The notes: generated by a model from the sequence alone, not told the origin. A stretch of 64,000 nucleotides of DNA from Veillonella criceti (GCF_900460315.1 NZ_UHIO01000001.1:1889501-1953500), one strand, 5' to 3'. Shown: positions 1 to 11,316, counted from the stretch's first letter. Made by a program: numbers and translations.

Positions 1-155
1 TGCAACTTATGAATAGAACTGTATAAAATAAAGTAAAATGGGTGAAATATTGCATAAAATTTATAAAAATATACAGGATATATATGTTTTGAAACACACG
101 GATAAGTGTACATATAAAAGCTAGAGAATATGCGGAAAAATAGCTAAAAAATGTG

Positions 156-185
156 TTGACAGAGATAGGGGAGTAATGCTAAACT
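156..185 (+). promoter_or_regulatory. Putative promoter of the str operon
   Basis: A perfect TTGACA at 156-161 is followed after 18 bp by TAAACT at 180-185 (4 of 6 matches to the -10 consensus). It lies about 60 bp upstream of the first ribosomal gene. A GAGGAG ribosome binding site follows at 231-236. The -10 box is weak, and read-through from genes left of the window is also possible. Confidence 0.55.
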
Positions 186-243
186 GATATAGTGCTCAGG
201 GGAGAGTATGTCTGAGTACAAGAAAATCATGAGGAGTTAAGGT

Positions 244-489
244 ATGGAAATCGAAGTATTAACATCGGCAAAAAAGACAATCGGAGCTAAGCAAACGTCG
301 AAAGCAATTATGCGCGGCGAAGTTCAGATGGTGTTTGTTGCTAATAACAGCGATGACCGTGTGGTGTTGCCCATCCTTGAACTTTGTGAAAAACAGGCAG
401 TGCCAGTGAATCAAGAGTATTCAATGGAAGAACTTGGTAAGGCTGGCAAAATCAAAGTGAAAGCCGCTGCTATCGGCGTGCTTCGTTAA
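244..489 (+). CDS. rplGB: L7Ae/L30e-family RNA-binding protein
   Basis: This 81-residue protein has the compact L7Ae/L30e fold pattern: an N-terminal [13 protein letters not shown] segment, then the [12 protein letters not shown] strand-loop, then a short C-terminal strand ending IGVLR. Family members bind kink-turn RNA. It sits directly before rpsL, the place of YbxF in Bacillus, where it normally follows rpoC. A GAGGAG site lies 7 nt before the ATG. Whether it is a stable ribosome component or an accessory kink-turn binder cannot be told from the sequence. Confidence 0.85.
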   Translation: MEIEVLTSAKKTIGAKQTSKAIMRGEVQMVFVANNSDDRVVLPILELCEKQAVPVNQEYSMEELGKAGKIKVKAAAIGVLR

Positions 490-566
490 ACTTGGTAATA
501 TCTGTAGTAACACTTTGTTGCCGCAGATCAATTATAAATCTAATTGTTTGGAAAGGAGGTGCCCTA

Positions 567-941
567 ATGCCAACTATTAATCAGCTAGTACGTAAAGGTC
601 GCGAAACCGTGACTACTAAATCTACGGCTCCTGCGTTGAAAAACTGTCCGCAGAAACGTGGTGTATGTACTCGTGTGTACACAGCTACTCCAAAGAAACC
701 GAACTCCGCGCTTCGTAAAGTTGCCCGTGTTCGTTTGACAAACGCTATTGAAGTAACTGCTTACATCCCAGGCATTGGTCACAATTTACAGGAACACAGT
801 GTAGTACTTATTCGAGGTGGTCGTGTTAAAGACTTACCAGGTGTGCGTTATCACATTGTTCGCGGTGCATTGGATACAGCTGGCGTACAGAACCGTATGC
901 AGAGTCGTTCCAAATACGGCGCTAAAAAAGCTAAAAAATAA
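567..941 (+). CDS. rpsL: 30S ribosomal protein S12
   Basis: The product has 124 residues, the usual length. The start is the ATG at 567, 6 nt after AAAGGAGGT; longer in-frame readings begin upstream of this site and are unlikely. The decoding-centre motif [11 protein letters not shown] begins at about residue 41, and [13 protein letters not shown] follows near residue 84. Lysines stand at both classical streptomycin-resistance positions, so the gene looks streptomycin sensitive at those sites. It is the second gene of the str operon, 42 nt before rpsG. Confidence 0.97.
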   Translation: MPTINQLVRKGRETVTTKSTAPALKNCPQKRGVCTRVYTATPKKPNSALRKVARVRLTNAIEVTAYIPGIGHNLQEHSVVLIRGGRVKDLPGVRYHIVRGALDTAGVQNRMQSRSKYGAKKAKK

Positions 942-944
942 TAG

Positions 945-1454
<510 letters not shown>

Positions 1455-1477
1455 TTAGTTAAGAGGAGTTGACATTC

Positions 1478-3553
1478 GTGGCAAGAGAATTTTCTTTAGA
1501 GAAAACTCGTAATATCGGTATCATGGCTCACATCGATGCTGGTAAAACAACCACAACGGAACGTATTCTTTACTATACAGGCCGAGTTCACAAAATCGGG
1601 GAAGTTCATGAAGGCGCTGCGACAATGGACTGGATGGCACAGGAACAGGAACGTGGTATTACAATCACGTCTGCTGCGACAACTTGCCACTGGAAAGGTC
1701 ATCGCGTAAATATCATTGATACTCCTGGTCACGTTGACTTTACTGTAGAAGTAGAACGTTCGTTGCGTGTACTTGATGGTTCTGTTGCAGTATTCAGTGC
1801 TAAAGGTGGCGTTGAACCACAATCTGAAACTGTATGGCGTCAAGCTTCTACTTACGGCGTACCTCGTATTGCTTATGTAAATAAGATGGATACCGTAGGC
1901 GCTGACTTCTTCAATGTAGTAAACATGATGAAGGACCGTTTAGGTGCAAACAGTGTAGCTCTTCAGGTTCCAATTGGTGCTGAAGATACTTTCAAAGGCA
2001 TTATCGATTTAATGACTATGAAAGCGGAAATTTACATCAGCGATGATGGTAAAGAATTCGAAATCACTGATATTCCTGCTGATTATGAAGAAATTGCAAA
2101 AGAACGTCGTGAAATGTTAGTTGATGCTATTGCTGAAACTGATGACGAAATCATGATGAAATACTTGGAAGGCGAAGAAATTAGCATTGATGAATTGAAA
2201 GCAGCTCTTCGCAAAGCAGTTTGTGATAACAAATTGTTCCCAGTACTTTGTGGTTCTTCTTACAAAAATAAAGGTGTGCAGATGTTATTGGATGCAGTTG
2301 TAGACTACATGCCATCTCCACTTGATATTCCAGCAATTAAAGGTGTTAACCCTGATACTGGCGCAGAAGAAACTCGTCCAGCATCTGATGAAGAACCATT
2401 CTCCGCATTGGCCTTCAAAATCATGGCTGACCCTTATGTTGGTAAATTAGCGTTCTTCCGCGTATACTCCGGTTCTTTAGAATCTGGTTCTTACGTATTT
2501 AACTCCACAAAAGGTAAGAAAGAACGTATCGGTCGTATCCTTCAAATGCATGCTAACAGCCGTCAAGAAATTGAACGCGTTTACTCCGGTGATATCGCAG
2601 CTGCTGTTGGTTTGAAAGATACAACAACTGGTGATACACTTTGTGATGATAAAGCTCCAGTAATTCTTGAATCTATGGAATTCCCTGAACCTGTTATCTC
2701 CGTTGCTGTTGAACCAAAAACAAAAGCTGACCAAGAAAAAATGGGTATTGCATTAGCTCGTTTGGCTGAAGAAGATCCAACCTTCAAAGTTCGTACTGAT
2801 GAAGAAACTGGTCAGACAATCATTTCCGGTATGGGTGAACTTCACCTTGACATTATCGTTGACCGTATGAACCGTGAGTTCAAAGTTGAATGTAATGTTG
2901 GTAAACCTCAAGTTGCTTACCGTGAAACGATTCGTAAAGCTGTTAAATCTCAAGGTAAATTCGTACGTCAGTCCGGTGGTCGTGGTCAATATGGCGATTG
3001 CTGGTTAGAATTGATTCCTCAGGAACCAGGCGCTGGCTTCGAATTTGAAAATAAAATCGTTGGTGGTGCGATTCCTCGTGAATACATCGGACCAGTAGAA
3101 AACGGTGTAAAAGAAGCTATGGAATCTGGTGTAATTGCTGGATATCCAATGGTTGACATCAAAGTAATCGTATTTGACGGTTCTTATCATGATGTTGACT
3201 CCTCTGAAATGGCGTTTAAAATCGCTGGCTCTATGGGCTTCAAAGAAGGTGCTCGTAAAGCAGATCCAGTACTTCTCGAACCATACATGGCTGTAGAAGT
3301 AGATGTTCCAGAGGAATACATGGGCGACGTAATCGGCGACTTGAACTCTCGTCGTGGTCGTATGGAAGGTATGGAAGCTCGTAACGGTAGCCAACATATT
3401 AAAGCATTCGTTCCATTGAGCGAAATGTTTGGTTATGCAACAGATCTTCGTTCTAAAACACAAGGTCGTGGTAACTACTCTATGACAGTAGACCATTACG
3501 AAGAAGTACCTAAGAAAATTGCTGAAGAAATTCAAGCAAAGAAAAATGGCTAA
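1478..3553 (+). CDS. fusA: Elongation factor G
   Basis: EF-G is the GTPase that translocates tRNA and mRNA on the ribosome. The GTP-binding motifs are AHIDAGKTT (about residues 17-25), the DTPGHVDF G3 motif and the NKMD G4 motif; domains II to V follow, to a total of 691 residues, the normal length. I chose the GTG at 1478 because GAGGAG lies at 1463-1468, 9 nt upstream; an in-frame TTG at 1469 would abut the binding site. The gene lies 23 nt after rpsG. Confidence 0.96.
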   Translation: MAREFSLEKTRNIGIMAHIDAGKTTTTERILYYTGRVHKIGEVHEGAATMDWMAQEQERGITITSAATTCHWKGHRVNIIDTPGHVDFTVEVERSLRVLDGSVAVFSAKGGVEPQSETVWRQASTYGVPRIAYVNKMDTVGADFFNVVNMMKDRLGANSVALQVPIGAEDTFKGIIDLMTMKAEIYISDDGKEFEITDIPADYEEIAKERREMLVDAIAETDDEIMMKYLEGEEISIDELKAALRKAVCDNKLFPVLCGSSYKNKGVQMLLDAVVDYMPSPLDIPAIKGVNPDTGAEETRPASDEEPFSALAFKIMADPYVGKLAFFRVYSGSLESGSYVFNSTKGKKERIGRILQMHANSRQEIERVYSGDIAAAVGLKDTTTGDTLCDDKAPVILESMEFPEPVISVAVEPKTKADQEKMGIALARLAEEDPTFKVRTDEETGQTIISGMGELHLDIIVDRMNREFKVECNVGKPQVAYRETIRKAVKSQGKFVRQSGGRGQYGDCWLELIPQEPGAGFEFENKIVGGAIPREYIGPVENGVKEAMESGVIAGYPMVDIKVIVFDGSYHDVDSSEMAFKIAGSMGFKEGARKADPVLLEPYMAVEVDVPEEYMGDVIGDLNSRRGRMEGMEARNGSQHIKAFVPLSEMFGYATDLRSKTQGRGNYSMTVDHYEEVPKKIAEEIQAKKNG

Positions 3554-3610
3554 TCCCTTGAGGGTTAACACAATAAGTTAAATTTTAATTATCCGGGAGG
3601 ACAATTCAAA

Positions 3611-4801
3611 ATGGCAAAAGCAAAATTTGAACGTACTAAACCGCATGTTAACATCGGTACTATCGGTCACGTTGACCATGGTAAAACAACTCTTACAGCA
3701 GCAATCACTAAAGTATTAGCTGAAGAAGGGAAAGCAGATTTCCAAGATTACAGCATGATCGACAAAGCTCCAGAAGAACGTGAACGTGGTATTACAATCA
3801 ACACTTCTCACGTTGAATATGAAACTGAAACTCGTCACTATGCACACGTTGACTGCCCAGGCCATGCTGACTATGTTAAAAACATGATCACTGGTGCTGC
3901 TCAGATGGACGGCGCTATCTTAGTTATCGCTGCTACTGACGGCCCTATGGCTCAGACTCGTGAACACATCCTTCTTGCTCGTCAGGTAGGTGTACCAGCT
4001 ATCGTTGTGTTCTTGAACAAAGCTGATATGGTTGACGATGAAGAATTAATCGAATTAGTAGAAATGGAAGTTCGTGAACTTCTTTCCACGTATGAATTCC
4101 CTGGCGACGATGTGCCAATCGTTGTAGGTTCCGCTTTAAAAGCTTTAGAAGGCGATGAAAAATATGTAGCTAAAATTAAAGAATTGATGGACGCTGTTGA
4201 TTCCTACATCCCAACTCCAGAACGTGACACTGACAAAACTTTCTTGATGCCAGTAGAAGACGTTTTCACAATCACTGGTCGTGGTACTGTAGCAACTGGC
4301 CGTGTTGAACGTGGCGAAGTTAAAGTAGGTGACACTGTTGAAATCGTTGGCTTGAAAGAAAAAGCTGAAAGCTATGTTGTAACAGGTCTTGAAATGTTCC
4401 GTAAAACATTGGACTCTGCAGTAGCTGGTGACAACGTTGGTGCGCTTCTTCGTGGTGTAGACCGCAAAGACATCGAACGAGGTCAAGTATTGGCTAAACC
4501 AGGTTCCATTCACCCACACACTAAATTCAAAGGTGAAGTTTACGTATTGACTAAAGAAGAAGGTGGCCGTCATACTCCATTCTTCTCCAACTACCGTCCA
4601 CAGTTCTACTTCCGTACAACAGACGTAACGGGCGTTATCGAACTTCCAGAAGGTACTGAAATGTGTATGCCTGGTGATAACATCACTATGAGCATCGAAT
4701 TAATCACACCAATCGCTATCGAAGCTGGTCTTCGTTTCGCTATCCGCGAAGGTGGCCACACAGTAGGCGCTGGTGTTGTTACTGAAATCATCGAAGGCTA
4801 A
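3611..4801 (+). CDS. tuf: Elongation factor Tu
   Basis: EF-Tu delivers aminoacyl-tRNA to the ribosome as a GTP complex. The 396-residue protein shows GHVDHGKTT (G1) near residue 19, DCPGHADY (G3) near 81 and NKAD (G4) near 136, followed by domains 2 and 3. It starts with ATG after a GGGAGG site. Only one tuf copy lies in this window. The gene closes the str part of the cluster and is followed by a hairpin at 4846-4869. Confidence 0.97.
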   Translation: MAKAKFERTKPHVNIGTIGHVDHGKTTLTAAITKVLAEEGKADFQDYSMIDKAPEERERGITINTSHVEYETETRHYAHVDCPGHADYVKNMITGAAQMDGAILVIAATDGPMAQTREHILLARQVGVPAIVVFLNKADMVDDEELIELVEMEVRELLSTYEFPGDDVPIVVGSALKALEGDEKYVAKIKELMDAVDSYIPTPERDTDKTFLMPVEDVFTITGRGTVATGRVERGEVKVGDTVEIVGLKEKAESYVVTGLEMFRKTLDSAVAGDNVGALLRGVDRKDIERGQVLAKPGSIHPHTKFKGEVYVLTKEEGGRHTPFFSNYRPQFYFRTTDVTGVIELPEGTEMCMPGDNITMSIELITPIAIEAGLRFAIREGGHTVGAGVVTEIIEG

Positions 4802-4845
4802 TTAGTCTTTTAAGTAGTAGGTCAAACCTATACTTTGTGCAGCGC

Positions 4846-4880
4846 AGAGCGGCATGTAAGTGCCGCTCTTGTGTTGTGTT
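4846..4880 (+). terminator. Putative intrinsic terminator after tuf
   Basis: A perfect 9-bp stem (AGAGCGGCA at 4846-4854 with TGCCGCTCT at 4861-4869) encloses a 6-nt loop. It is followed by a T-rich but interrupted tract, TGTGTTGTGTTTTT. Termination is probably partial, which would let the S10 operon be served both by read-through and by its own promoter. I could not identify a convincing -35/-10 pair for rpsJ. Confidence 0.6.
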
Positions 4881-4970
4881 TTTAAACTATGATATAGAAG
4901 GTTGCCTCTGCGGAGGAGAATTTCTATGGAGCAGTTCATTCATGAAATGGACGACAGGAGGAAGTTATTC

Positions 4971-5282
4971 ATGGCAAAACAGCAGAAAATTCGTATTCGT
5001 TTAAAATCATACGATCACAAAGCTCTTGATCAGAGCGCGGCAAAAATTGTTGACACAGCAAAACGCAATGGTGCGTTAGTATCTGGTCCAATTCCATTGC
5101 CAACAGAAAAAAATATTTTCACAATTTTACGTTCACCACATGTTAATAAAGACTCTCGTGAACAATTCGAAATGCGTACTCATAAACGCTTAATCGATAT
5201 TCTTGAATCAAATGCGAAAACAGTAGATGCTATCACTCGTTTAGAATTACCAGCTGGTGTATCTATTGAAATAAAATTATAA
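4971..5282 (+). CDS. rpsJ: 30S ribosomal protein S10
   Basis: The 103-residue reading begins [17 protein letters not shown] at the ATG at 4971, behind AGGAGG (4956-4961), and matches the family length. S10 is part of the 30S head and serves as NusE in antitermination. A second in-frame ATG at 4926 has its own GGAGGAG (4912-4918) and would add 15 residues ([15 protein letters not shown]). The short form is the conservative choice; the long form is discussed as a finding. Confidence 0.95.
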   Translation: MAKQQKIRIRLKSYDHKALDQSAAKIVDTAKRNGALVSGPIPLPTEKNIFTILRSPHVNKDSREQFEMRTHKRLIDILESNAKTVDAITRLELPAGVSIEIKL

Positions 5283-5297
5283 TAAGGAGGTGCGATT

Positions 5298-5939
5298 ATG
5301 TCTAAAGCTATTTTGGGTAAAAAGTTAGGAATGACTCAAATCTTCACTGCTGAAGGTAAGTTAGTTCCTGTCACTGTAGTGGAAGCAACCCCAAGCGTAG
5401 TAGTGCGTGTTAAAACTGTTGAATCTGACGGTTACAATGCAGTACAGCTAGGTTATGGCTCCATTAAAGAAAAACATTTAACTAAACCTGTAAAAGGCCA
5501 GTTCGAAAAAGCCGGTGTAGCACCAGTTAAATATCTTCGCGAACTTCGCCTTGCTGAAGCAACTGATTACACAGTGGGCCAAACTCTGGCAGCTGATATC
5601 TTCGCAGAAGGTGAGTTGGTTGATGTTGTAGGTACAGGTAAAGGTAAGGGTTTTGCGGGCACTATTAAGCGCCACAATTTCCATCGTGGTCCTGTAACTC
5701 ACGGTTCCAAATCTCATCGTGAACCTGGTTCCATCGGTCCTATGATCTCCGGTGGTGGCGGTAAGGTATACAAAGGCAAGAAACTCCCTGGACAAATGGG
5801 TGGCGGCAGAGTTACCGTACAGCGCTTATCTGTGGTTAAAGTTGATGCAGACCGTAACTTACTTTTAGTTAAAGGTGGCATTCCAGGCGCTAAAGGCAGC
5901 CTAGTAATGGTTCGCAACACGGTGAAACCTGTTAAATAA
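5298..5939 (+). CDS. rplC: 50S ribosomal protein L3
   Basis: The 213-residue protein carries the L3 start pattern AILGKKLGMTQIF and the long basic loop FHRGPVTHGSKSHREPGSIG that reaches toward the peptidyl transferase centre. A glutamine in GQMGGGRVT marks the site methylated by PrmB in other bacteria. ATG follows AAGGAGGTG. It lies 15 nt after rpsJ as the second gene of the S10 operon. Confidence 0.97.
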   Translation: MSKAILGKKLGMTQIFTAEGKLVPVTVVEATPSVVVRVKTVESDGYNAVQLGYGSIKEKHLTKPVKGQFEKAGVAPVKYLRELRLAEATDYTVGQTLAADIFAEGELVDVVGTGKGKGFAGTIKRHNFHRGPVTHGSKSHREPGSIGPMISGGGGKVYKGKKLPGQMGGGRVTVQRLSVVKVDADRNLLLVKGGIPGAKGSLVMVRNTVKPVK

Positions 5940-5962
5940 CATTGTCGAAAGGAGGATCTCTA

Positions 5963-6586
5963 ATGCCAACAGTAACAAAATACAATATGTCCGGCGCTAA
6001 AGTCGGTGAAATACAGTTAAATGATGCAGTGTTTGCAGTGGAAGTTAATGAAGCTGTTATGCATCAAGCCGTAGTTCGTCAGTTATCTAACGAACGTCTT
6101 GGCACTCACGCAACTAAAACGAGAGGTCTTGTTCGTGGCGGTGGTCGTAAACCTTGGAAACAAAAAGGGACTGGCCGTGCTCGTGTAGGCTCCACTCGTA
6201 GCCCATTATGGGTTGGTGGTGGTACCGTATTTGGTCCACAACCTCGTAGCTACTACAAGGCAATGCCTCGTAAAGCTAGACGTCTTGCAGTTAAATCTGC
6301 GCTTAGCGATAAAGTAAACAACAACGAATTAATCGTATTGGACGAATTAACCTTAGCAGCTCCTAAAACTAAAGAAGTATTAAATCTTCTTAATAATTTC
6401 AACGTAGGTGATGCTAAAGTATTATTTATCACTGAAGGTGATATTAATGTAGAACGTTCTGCTCGTAACATTCAAGGCGTTAAAGCTTTGGCATGTGAAG
6501 GCATGAACATTTTCGATCTTCTCCACTACGATAAGCTCTTCATTACCGAAGGTGCCGTAGCAAAGATTGAGGAGGTGCTCGCATAA
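5963..6586 (+). CDS. rplD: 50S ribosomal protein L4
   Basis: The 207-residue protein has the L4 tentacle with the Arg/Gly-rich stretch KTRGLVRGGGRKPWKQKGTGRARVG near residue 53, which lines the exit tunnel. The ATG at 5963 is chosen over an upstream TTG because AAAGGAGG lies at 5948-5955. The stop codon overlaps the rplW start (TAATG). In enterobacteria L4 autoregulates the S10 operon; that cannot be read from this sequence. Confidence 0.96.
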   Translation: MPTVTKYNMSGAKVGEIQLNDAVFAVEVNEAVMHQAVVRQLSNERLGTHATKTRGLVRGGGRKPWKQKGTGRARVGSTRSPLWVGGGTVFGPQPRSYYKAMPRKARRLAVKSALSDKVNNNELIVLDELTLAAPKTKEVLNLLNNFNVGDAKVLFITEGDINVERSARNIQGVKALACEGMNIFDLLHYDKLFITEGAVAKIEEVLA

Positions 6587-6870
6587 TGGAATTACGCGAT
6601 GTTCTTATTCGTCCGATTATTACTGAAAAAACTACATTGCTTATGGAAGAAGGCAAATACACTTTCCGTGTGCCTTTGACTGCTAACAAAGTGCAGATTC
6701 GTCAAGCTGTAGAAAAAATCTTCAACGTTCAGGTAGAAAAAGTTGCTACCATTCGAGTTCTTGGTAAAGTAAAACGCATGGGCCGTACACAAGGTAAACG
6801 TAGCGATTACAAAAAAGCTATCGTAACTTTAAAGGCTGGCGAATCCATTGAATTCTTTGAAGGTGTTTAA
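6586..6870 (+). CDS. rplW: 50S ribosomal protein L23
   Basis: The 94-residue protein opens with the typical RDVLIRPIITEKTT motif and ends in a KKAIVTLKAG strand. L23 sits at the exit tunnel and docks trigger factor, SRP and SecY. The start codon shares one base with the rplD stop, and its binding site AGGAGGTG lies inside the end of rplD, which points to translational coupling. Confidence 0.96.
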   Translation: MELRDVLIRPIITEKTTLLMEEGKYTFRVPLTANKVQIRQAVEKIFNVQVEKVATIRVLGKVKRMGRTQGKRSDYKKAIVTLKAGESIEFFEGV

Positions 6871-6895
6871 GATAGTCTAGTAAGGAGGCCCCATA

Positions 6896-7726
6896 ATGGC
6901 AATTAAATCATTCAAACCGTACTCCGCTGGTCGTCGGTTTATGACAGTATCTGCCTTCACTGAAATCACTGCAAGCAAACCAGAAAAATCTTTGCTCGCT
7001 AAGGTTTCTCAGACAGGCGGTCGTAATAACACCGGTAAAATGACTGTACGTCACCAAGGTGGCGGTCACAAGCGTCAGTACCGTATTATTGACTTCAAAC
7101 GTACTAAAGATAATATTCCTGCAAAAGTAGCTTCTATTGAATACGATCCTAACCGTAGTGCTCGTATCGCGTTACTTAACTATGCAGATGGTGAAAAACG
7201 CTACATTCTTGCTCCACATGGCTTGAAAGTGGGCGACACTGTATATAGCGGTCCTGAATCCGACATTAAGCCAGGCAACTGCTTACCATTACTTAACATT
7301 CCATTGGGTACTCAAGTACACAACATTGAAATGAAAATTGGTAAAGGTGGTCAGATTGTTCGCTCTGCTGGTACATCCGCACAGCTTATGGCTAAAGAAG
7401 GTTCCTATGCATTACTTCGTTTACCATCCGGTGAGCTTCGTCGTGTGCATATTAACTGCCGTGCAACAGTAGGTGTTGTTGGTAACATCGATCATGAAAA
7501 CATCACAATCGGTAAAGCTGGTCGCCATCGTTGGATGGGCGTTCGTCCAGGCAACCGTGGTGTTGTAATGAACCCTTGTGACCATCCACACGGTGGTGGT
7601 GAAGGTAAGTCTCCAGTTGGTCGTAAACATCCAGTTACACCTTGGGGTAAACCTGCACATGGTGTTAAAACTCGCGACAAGAAAAAAGCTTCTAGCAGCT
7701 TAATTGTTAAACGTCGTACAAAATAG
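6896..7726 (+). CDS. rplB: 50S ribosomal protein L2
   Basis: The 276-residue protein has the [12 protein letters not shown] start, the [19 protein letters not shown] segment near residue 42 and the conserved [15 protein letters not shown] loop near 222 that contacts the peptidyl transferase region. It starts with ATG after AAGGAGGC. Length and order in the S10 operon are normal. Confidence 0.97.
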   Translation: MAIKSFKPYSAGRRFMTVSAFTEITASKPEKSLLAKVSQTGGRNNTGKMTVRHQGGGHKRQYRIIDFKRTKDNIPAKVASIEYDPNRSARIALLNYADGEKRYILAPHGLKVGDTVYSGPESDIKPGNCLPLLNIPLGTQVHNIEMKIGKGGQIVRSAGTSAQLMAKEGSYALLRLPSGELRRVHINCRATVGVVGNIDHENITIGKAGRHRWMGVRPGNRGVVMNPCDHPHGGGEGKSPVGRKHPVTPWGKPAHGVKTRDKKKASSSLIVKRRTK

Positions 7727-7749
7727 GATAACAGGAAGGAGATAAGACA

Positions 7750-8031
7750 GTGTCCAGATCTATAAAAAAAGGCCCTTTCGTCGCAGCTTCGCTTGTGAAG
7801 AAAATTGATGCCTTAAACGAAACAAATGATAAGAAAGTTGTAAAAACCTGGTCTCGTGCCTCTACTATTATTCCTAACTTTGTAGGCCATACAATTGCTG
7901 TGCATGATGGTCGCAAACATGTACCTGTATTTATTACAGAGGATATGGTAGGTCATAAACTAGGCGAATTCGCTCCAACTCGTACCTTCAAAGGTCACAT
8001 TAAGAACGAAAAAACAACTGGTAAGAAATAA
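7750..8031 (+). CDS. rpsS: 30S ribosomal protein S19
   Basis: The 93-residue protein reads [17 protein letters not shown] at the N-terminus and ends in the basic [14 protein letters not shown] tail. S19 binds 16S rRNA in the 30S head with S13. The start is GTG, 7 nt after GAAGGAGA. No other in-frame start fits the family alignment. Confidence 0.95.
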   Translation: MSRSIKKGPFVAASLVKKIDALNETNDKKVVKTWSRASTIIPNFVGHTIAVHDGRKHVPVFITEDMVGHKLGEFAPTRTFKGHIKNEKTTGKK

Positions 8032-8049
8032 TATAGGAGGAATTAGATA

Positions 8050-8385
8050 ATGGAAGCAAAAGCAATCGCTAAACACGTGCGCATCGCGCCTCGTAAAATC
8101 CGTATTGTTGCTGACTTAGTTCGTGGCAAGAATATCGGCGAAGCATTTGCCATCTTGAAGTTCACTCCGAAAGTTGGCGCTGATGTAGTAGAAAAAGTAT
8201 TGCGTTCCGCAATCGCTAATGCAGAACACAATTTTGATATGAATGTTGACAATCTTTATGTATCCGGTATCTTTGTTGATCAGGGTCCAACAATGAAACG
8301 CATTCATCCTCGTTCCCGTGGACAGGCTTTCAAAATTTTGAAACGTTCTAGCCACGTAACTGTAGTAGTTTCTGAAAGAGCTTAA
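8050..8385 (+). CDS. rplV: 50S ribosomal protein L22
   Basis: The 111-residue protein has the [12 protein letters not shown]-like start ([20 protein letters not shown]) and the tunnel-loop segment [16 protein letters not shown] near residue 78. L22 lines the nascent-peptide tunnel, and loop changes can give macrolide resistance; no such insertion is visible here. ATG follows TAGGAGG. Confidence 0.96.
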   Translation: MEAKAIAKHVRIAPRKIRIVADLVRGKNIGEAFAILKFTPKVGADVVEKVLRSAIANAEHNFDMNVDNLYVSGIFVDQGPTMKRIHPRSRGQAFKILKRSSHVTVVVSERA

Positions 8386-8402
8386 TAGAAGGAGGGAATA
8401 TA

Positions 8403-9071
8403 GTGGGTCAGAAAGTTAATCCCCATGGTTTGCGTGTTGGTATCGTAAAAGATTGGGACGCAAAATGGTATGCTGATAAAGATTACGCTGCAAATCTTCA
8501 CGAAGACGTTTTAATTCGTAACTTCTTGAAGAAAACCCTTTTCATTGCTGGTATTTCCCGCATTGAAATTGAGCGTATTAATAAACGTATTAAATTGACT
8601 ATCCACACTGCAAAACCAGGTATGGTTATCGGTCGTGGTGGTGCTGGTATCGAAGATATCCGTAAAGCGTTAAAACGTTTCACAGATAAACAAATCGATG
8701 TAAACATTGCTGAAATTAAACAAGCTGATATGGATTCCGTATTAGTTGCTGAAAATATTGCTAGCCAGTTGGAACGCCGTATTGGTTTCCGCCGTGCTAT
8801 GAAACAAGCCGTAGGTCGCACAATGCGCTTAGGGGCAAAAGGTATTAAAATCATGGTTAGTGGTCGTTTAGGCGGCGCTGAAATCGCTCGTAGCGAATCT
8901 TACCGTGAAGGTAGTATCCCATTGCATACGCTTCGTGCAAACATCGACTATGGTACTGCTGAAGCTCATACAACATATGGTTGTATCGGCATCAAAGTAT
9001 GGATCTACAAAGGTGAAGTATTGCCAGAGGCAAAACAGGCACCTGCTAAAAAGGAAGAAGGTGACAACTAA
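8403..9071 (+). CDS. rpsC: 30S ribosomal protein S3
   Basis: The 222-residue protein starts [18 protein letters not shown] and contains the KH domain with [17 protein letters not shown] near residue 73, then the C-terminal domain with [13 protein letters not shown]3 forms part of the mRNA entry site. The start is GTG after AGAAGGAGGG. The stop overlaps the rplP start (TAATG). Confidence 0.96.
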   Translation: MGQKVNPHGLRVGIVKDWDAKWYADKDYAANLHEDVLIRNFLKKTLFIAGISRIEIERINKRIKLTIHTAKPGMVIGRGGAGIEDIRKALKRFTDKQIDVNIAEIKQADMDSVLVAENIASQLERRIGFRRAMKQAVGRTMRLGAKGIKIMVSGRLGGAEIARSESYREGSIPLHTLRANIDYGTAEAHTTYGCIGIKVWIYKGEVLPEAKQAPAKKEEGDN

Positions 9072-9508
9072 TGCTTATTCCAAAGCGCGTAAAACATCGT
9101 AAACAATTCCGCGGTCGTATGAAAGGTCGCGCAATGCGTGGTAACAAAGTTGCTCACGGTGAATTCGGTTTAGTAGCATTAGAGCCATCTTGGATCACAA
9201 ACCGTCAGATCGAAGCTGCTCGTATTGCTATGACTCGTTATATCAAACGTGGTGGTAAAGTTTGGATTAAAATTTTCCCAGACAAACCAATCACTGCTAA
9301 ACCAGCTGGTACTCGTATGGGTTCCGGTAAAGGGTCCCCAGAATATTGGGTAGCAGTAGTAAAACCAGGTCGCGTAATGTTCGAAATGGACGGCGTATCT
9401 GAAGAAGTAGCTCGTGAAGCTATGCGATTGGCAGGTCATAAACTTCCAATCAAAACTAAGTTCGTTGTTAAGGGTAAAGAATTGGGTGGTGACGTAAATG
9501 AAGGTTAA
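9071..9508 (+). CDS. rplP: 50S ribosomal protein L16
   Basis: The 145-residue protein has the typical [20 protein letters not shown] start and the [21 protein letters not shown] motif near residue 79. L16 organises the A-site region of the 50S subunit. The start codon overlaps the rpsC stop by one base, and its end overlaps rpmC by 11 nt, so the three genes are translationally coupled. Confidence 0.96.
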   Translation: MLIPKRVKHRKQFRGRMKGRAMRGNKVAHGEFGLVALEPSWITNRQIEAARIAMTRYIKRGGKVWIKIFPDKPITAKPAGTRMGSGKGSPEYWVAVVKPGRVMFEMDGVSEEVAREAMRLAGHKLPIKTKFVVKGKELGGDVNEG

Positions 9509-9698
9509 TGACATCCGTAACATGAGCGCTGCCGAAATGGAACAAAAAGTTTCCGGCCTTAAAGAAGAGTTGTTTAACCTCCGTTTTCAGCTCGCAACTG
9601 GTCAATTAGAAAATCCAATGCGTATTCGTGAAGTTAAGAAAACTATTGCGCGTATTAAAACAATTCAGCGTGAAGCTGCTCTTAAAGAAAACGCATAA
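9498..9698 (+). CDS. rpmC: 50S ribosomal protein L29
   Basis: The 66-residue protein is the two-helix L29 with [19 protein letters not shown] and a basic C-terminal helix [13 protein letters not shown]. It lies at the tunnel exit next to L23. The ATG at 9498 falls inside rplP, and a GGTGGTGAC-type site lies just upstream. Length is normal. Confidence 0.95.
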   Translation: MKVNDIRNMSAAEMEQKVSGLKEELFNLRFQLATGQLENPMRIREVKKTIARIKTIQREAALKENA

Positions 9699-9737
9699 TA
9701 ACAAATTTTGTTTGGATTGAAAAGGAGGCTAATGGTC

Positions 9738-9998
9738 GTGGCAGAAGAAAGAAATGTACGTAAAGTACGTGTGGGCAAAGTTGTAAGTAACAAGATGGAC
9801 AAAACCATCGTTGTGTCTGTTGAACGTAAAGTGCCGCACGCATTATATAATAAGCCAATGGTAACAAGCAAACGCTTCAAAGCTCATGATGAAAATAATG
9901 AGTGCCAAATTGGCGATACAGTTAAAATTGTAGAAACTCGTCCACTTTCCAAAGATAAACATTGGAGATTGGTTGAAATTATTGAAAAAGTAAAATAA
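9738..9998 (+). CDS. rpsQ: 30S ribosomal protein S17
   Basis: The 86-residue OB-fold protein reads [32 protein letters not shown] at 9738 is preferred because it lies 9 nt after AGGAGG (9723-9728); the in-frame ATG at 9732 is only 3 nt from that site. S17 binds 16S rRNA helices 7 and 11. The gene lies 39 nt after rpmC. Confidence 0.93.
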   Translation: MAEERNVRKVRVGKVVSNKMDKTIVVSVERKVPHALYNKPMVTSKRFKAHDENNECQIGDTVKIVETRPLSKDKHWRLVEIIEKVK

Positions 9999-10022
9999 TA
10001 CGTGATGTAAGGAGGAAACACG

Positions 10023-10391
10023 ATGATCCAGCAACAAACAATTTTGAATGTTGCCGATAACACTGGCGCAAAACGTATTATGTGTATTCAAGTTTTGGGC
10101 GGTTCTTATCGCAAATTCGGCAATATCGGTGACGTAATCGTTGCTTCTGTAAAAGATGCATCACCCGGTGGCGTTGTCAAGAAAGGCGACGTAGTTAAAG
10201 CCGTAATTGTTCGTTCTAAAAAAGGTATCCGTCGTCAGGACGGTTCTTATATTCGTTTCGACGAAAATGCAGCAGTAGTAATTAAAGATGACAAGAGCCC
10301 ACGTGGCACTCGTATTTTTGGACCTGTAGCTCGTGAGCTTCGTGAAAAAGATTTCATGAAGATTATCTCTCTTGCTCCAGAAGTTTTATAA
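10023..10391 (+). CDS. rplN: 50S ribosomal protein L14
   Basis: The 122-residue protein matches L14 throughout: [26 protein letters not shown] at the start and [16 protein letters not shown] near the end. L14 lies at the subunit interface and is the binding partner of the silencing factor RsfS. ATG follows AAGGAGG. It is the first gene of the spc block. Confidence 0.97.
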   Translation: MIQQQTILNVADNTGAKRIMCIQVLGGSYRKFGNIGDVIVASVKDASPGGVVKKGDVVKAVIVRSKKGIRRQDGSYIRFDENAAVVIKDDKSPRGTRIFGPVARELREKDFMKIISLAPEVL

Positions 10392-10408
10392 GAAGGAGGA
10401 ACGCGACG

Positions 10409-10735
10409 ATGTCCCAAACTAAACTTCTAGTAAAAAAAGGCGATACTGTTGTTGTTATCTCCGGGCGAGATAAAGGCAAACAAGGTGAAGTTATTGCAAC
10501 TGAGCCTAAGAAATCGCGCGTGTTCGTAAAAGGCGTTAACCTTGTTAAACGTCATACGAAACCAAGCCAGGCTAACCCTCAGGGCGGTATCATCACTAAG
10601 GAAGCTCCTATCCATGTTTCCAATGTAATGGTACTTGATCCTGAAACTAAACAGCCTACTCGTATTAAAAAAGTAGAACAAAATGGTAAATTTGTACGTG
10701 CTACTGTTAAAAGTGGTGCAATACTCGATAAATAA
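10409..10735 (+). CDS. rplX: 50S ribosomal protein L24
   Basis: The 108-residue protein contains the KOW motif ([20 protein letters not shown], residues 9-28) and the [14 protein letters not shown] segment. L24 initiates 50S assembly. ATG lies after AGAAGGAGG, 17 nt after rplN. Confidence 0.96.
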   Translation: MSQTKLLVKKGDTVVVISGRDKGKQGEVIATEPKKSRVFVKGVNLVKRHTKPSQANPQGGIITKEAPIHVSNVMVLDPETKQPTRIKKVEQNGKFVRATVKSGAILDK

Positions 10736-10759
10736 TAGGGAAAGGAGGGCTTTTAACTA

Positions 10760-11299
10760 ATGTCTCGTTTAAACGAAAAATATACTAGTGAAATTCGTCA
10801 GGCTTTACAGGAAAAATTCCAATACAAAAACGTTATGGAAATTCCTAAATTGGAAAAAGTCGTTATCAATATTGGTGTTGGCGATGCAGTAGGTAATGCT
10901 AAAGCATTAGAAGCTGCTGTTAACGACCTCACTATCATTGCTGGTCAAAAACCAGTTATCACTAAAGCTAAGAAATCCATTGCTAACTTTAAAGTTCGTG
11001 AAGGTATGTCTTTAGGTACTAAAGTAACTCTTCGCGGCGAACGCATGTATGAGTTCTTGGATAAATTGATCAACGTAGCTTTGCCACGTGTACGTGACTT
11101 CCGCGGCGTAAGTGCTAAGGCTTTTGATGGCCGTGGTAACTATGCATTGGGTCTTAAAGAACAGCTCATCTTCCCTGAAATTGAATATGATCAGGTAGAA
11201 CGTGTAACTGGTATGGATATCATCGTAGTTACAAGTGCAAAAACTGATGAAGAAGCTCGTGAGTTATTGGCTCTTTGTGGCATGCCGTTTGAAAAATAA
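10760..11299 (+). CDS. rplE: 50S ribosomal protein L5
   Basis: The 179-residue protein has the L5 signature around [17 protein letters not shown] and the conserved [24 protein letters not shown] stretch. It binds 5S rRNA and contacts the P-site tRNA. Its end, [14 protein letters not shown], is typical. ATG follows AAAGGAGGG. Confidence 0.97.
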   Translation: MSRLNEKYTSEIRQALQEKFQYKNVMEIPKLEKVVINIGVGDAVGNAKALEAAVNDLTIIAGQKPVITKAKKSIANFKVREGMSLGTKVTLRGERMYEFLDKLINVALPRVRDFRGVSAKAFDGRGNYALGLKEQLIFPEIEYDQVERVTGMDIIVVTSAKTDEEARELLALCGMPFEK

Positions 11300-11316
11300 T
11301 TAGGAGGAACTTATAG

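Noticed and set aside
3005-3571. Long minus-strand frames inside fusA, tuf and other ribosomal genes
   Set aside because: They are mirror frames of strongly codon-biased genes, have no binding sites and no recognisable protein features.
4870-4898. Promoter for rpsJ in the tuf-rpsJ gap
   Set aside because: TATGAT and TATAGA are present but no -35 lies at a workable distance (8-13 bp spacers only).
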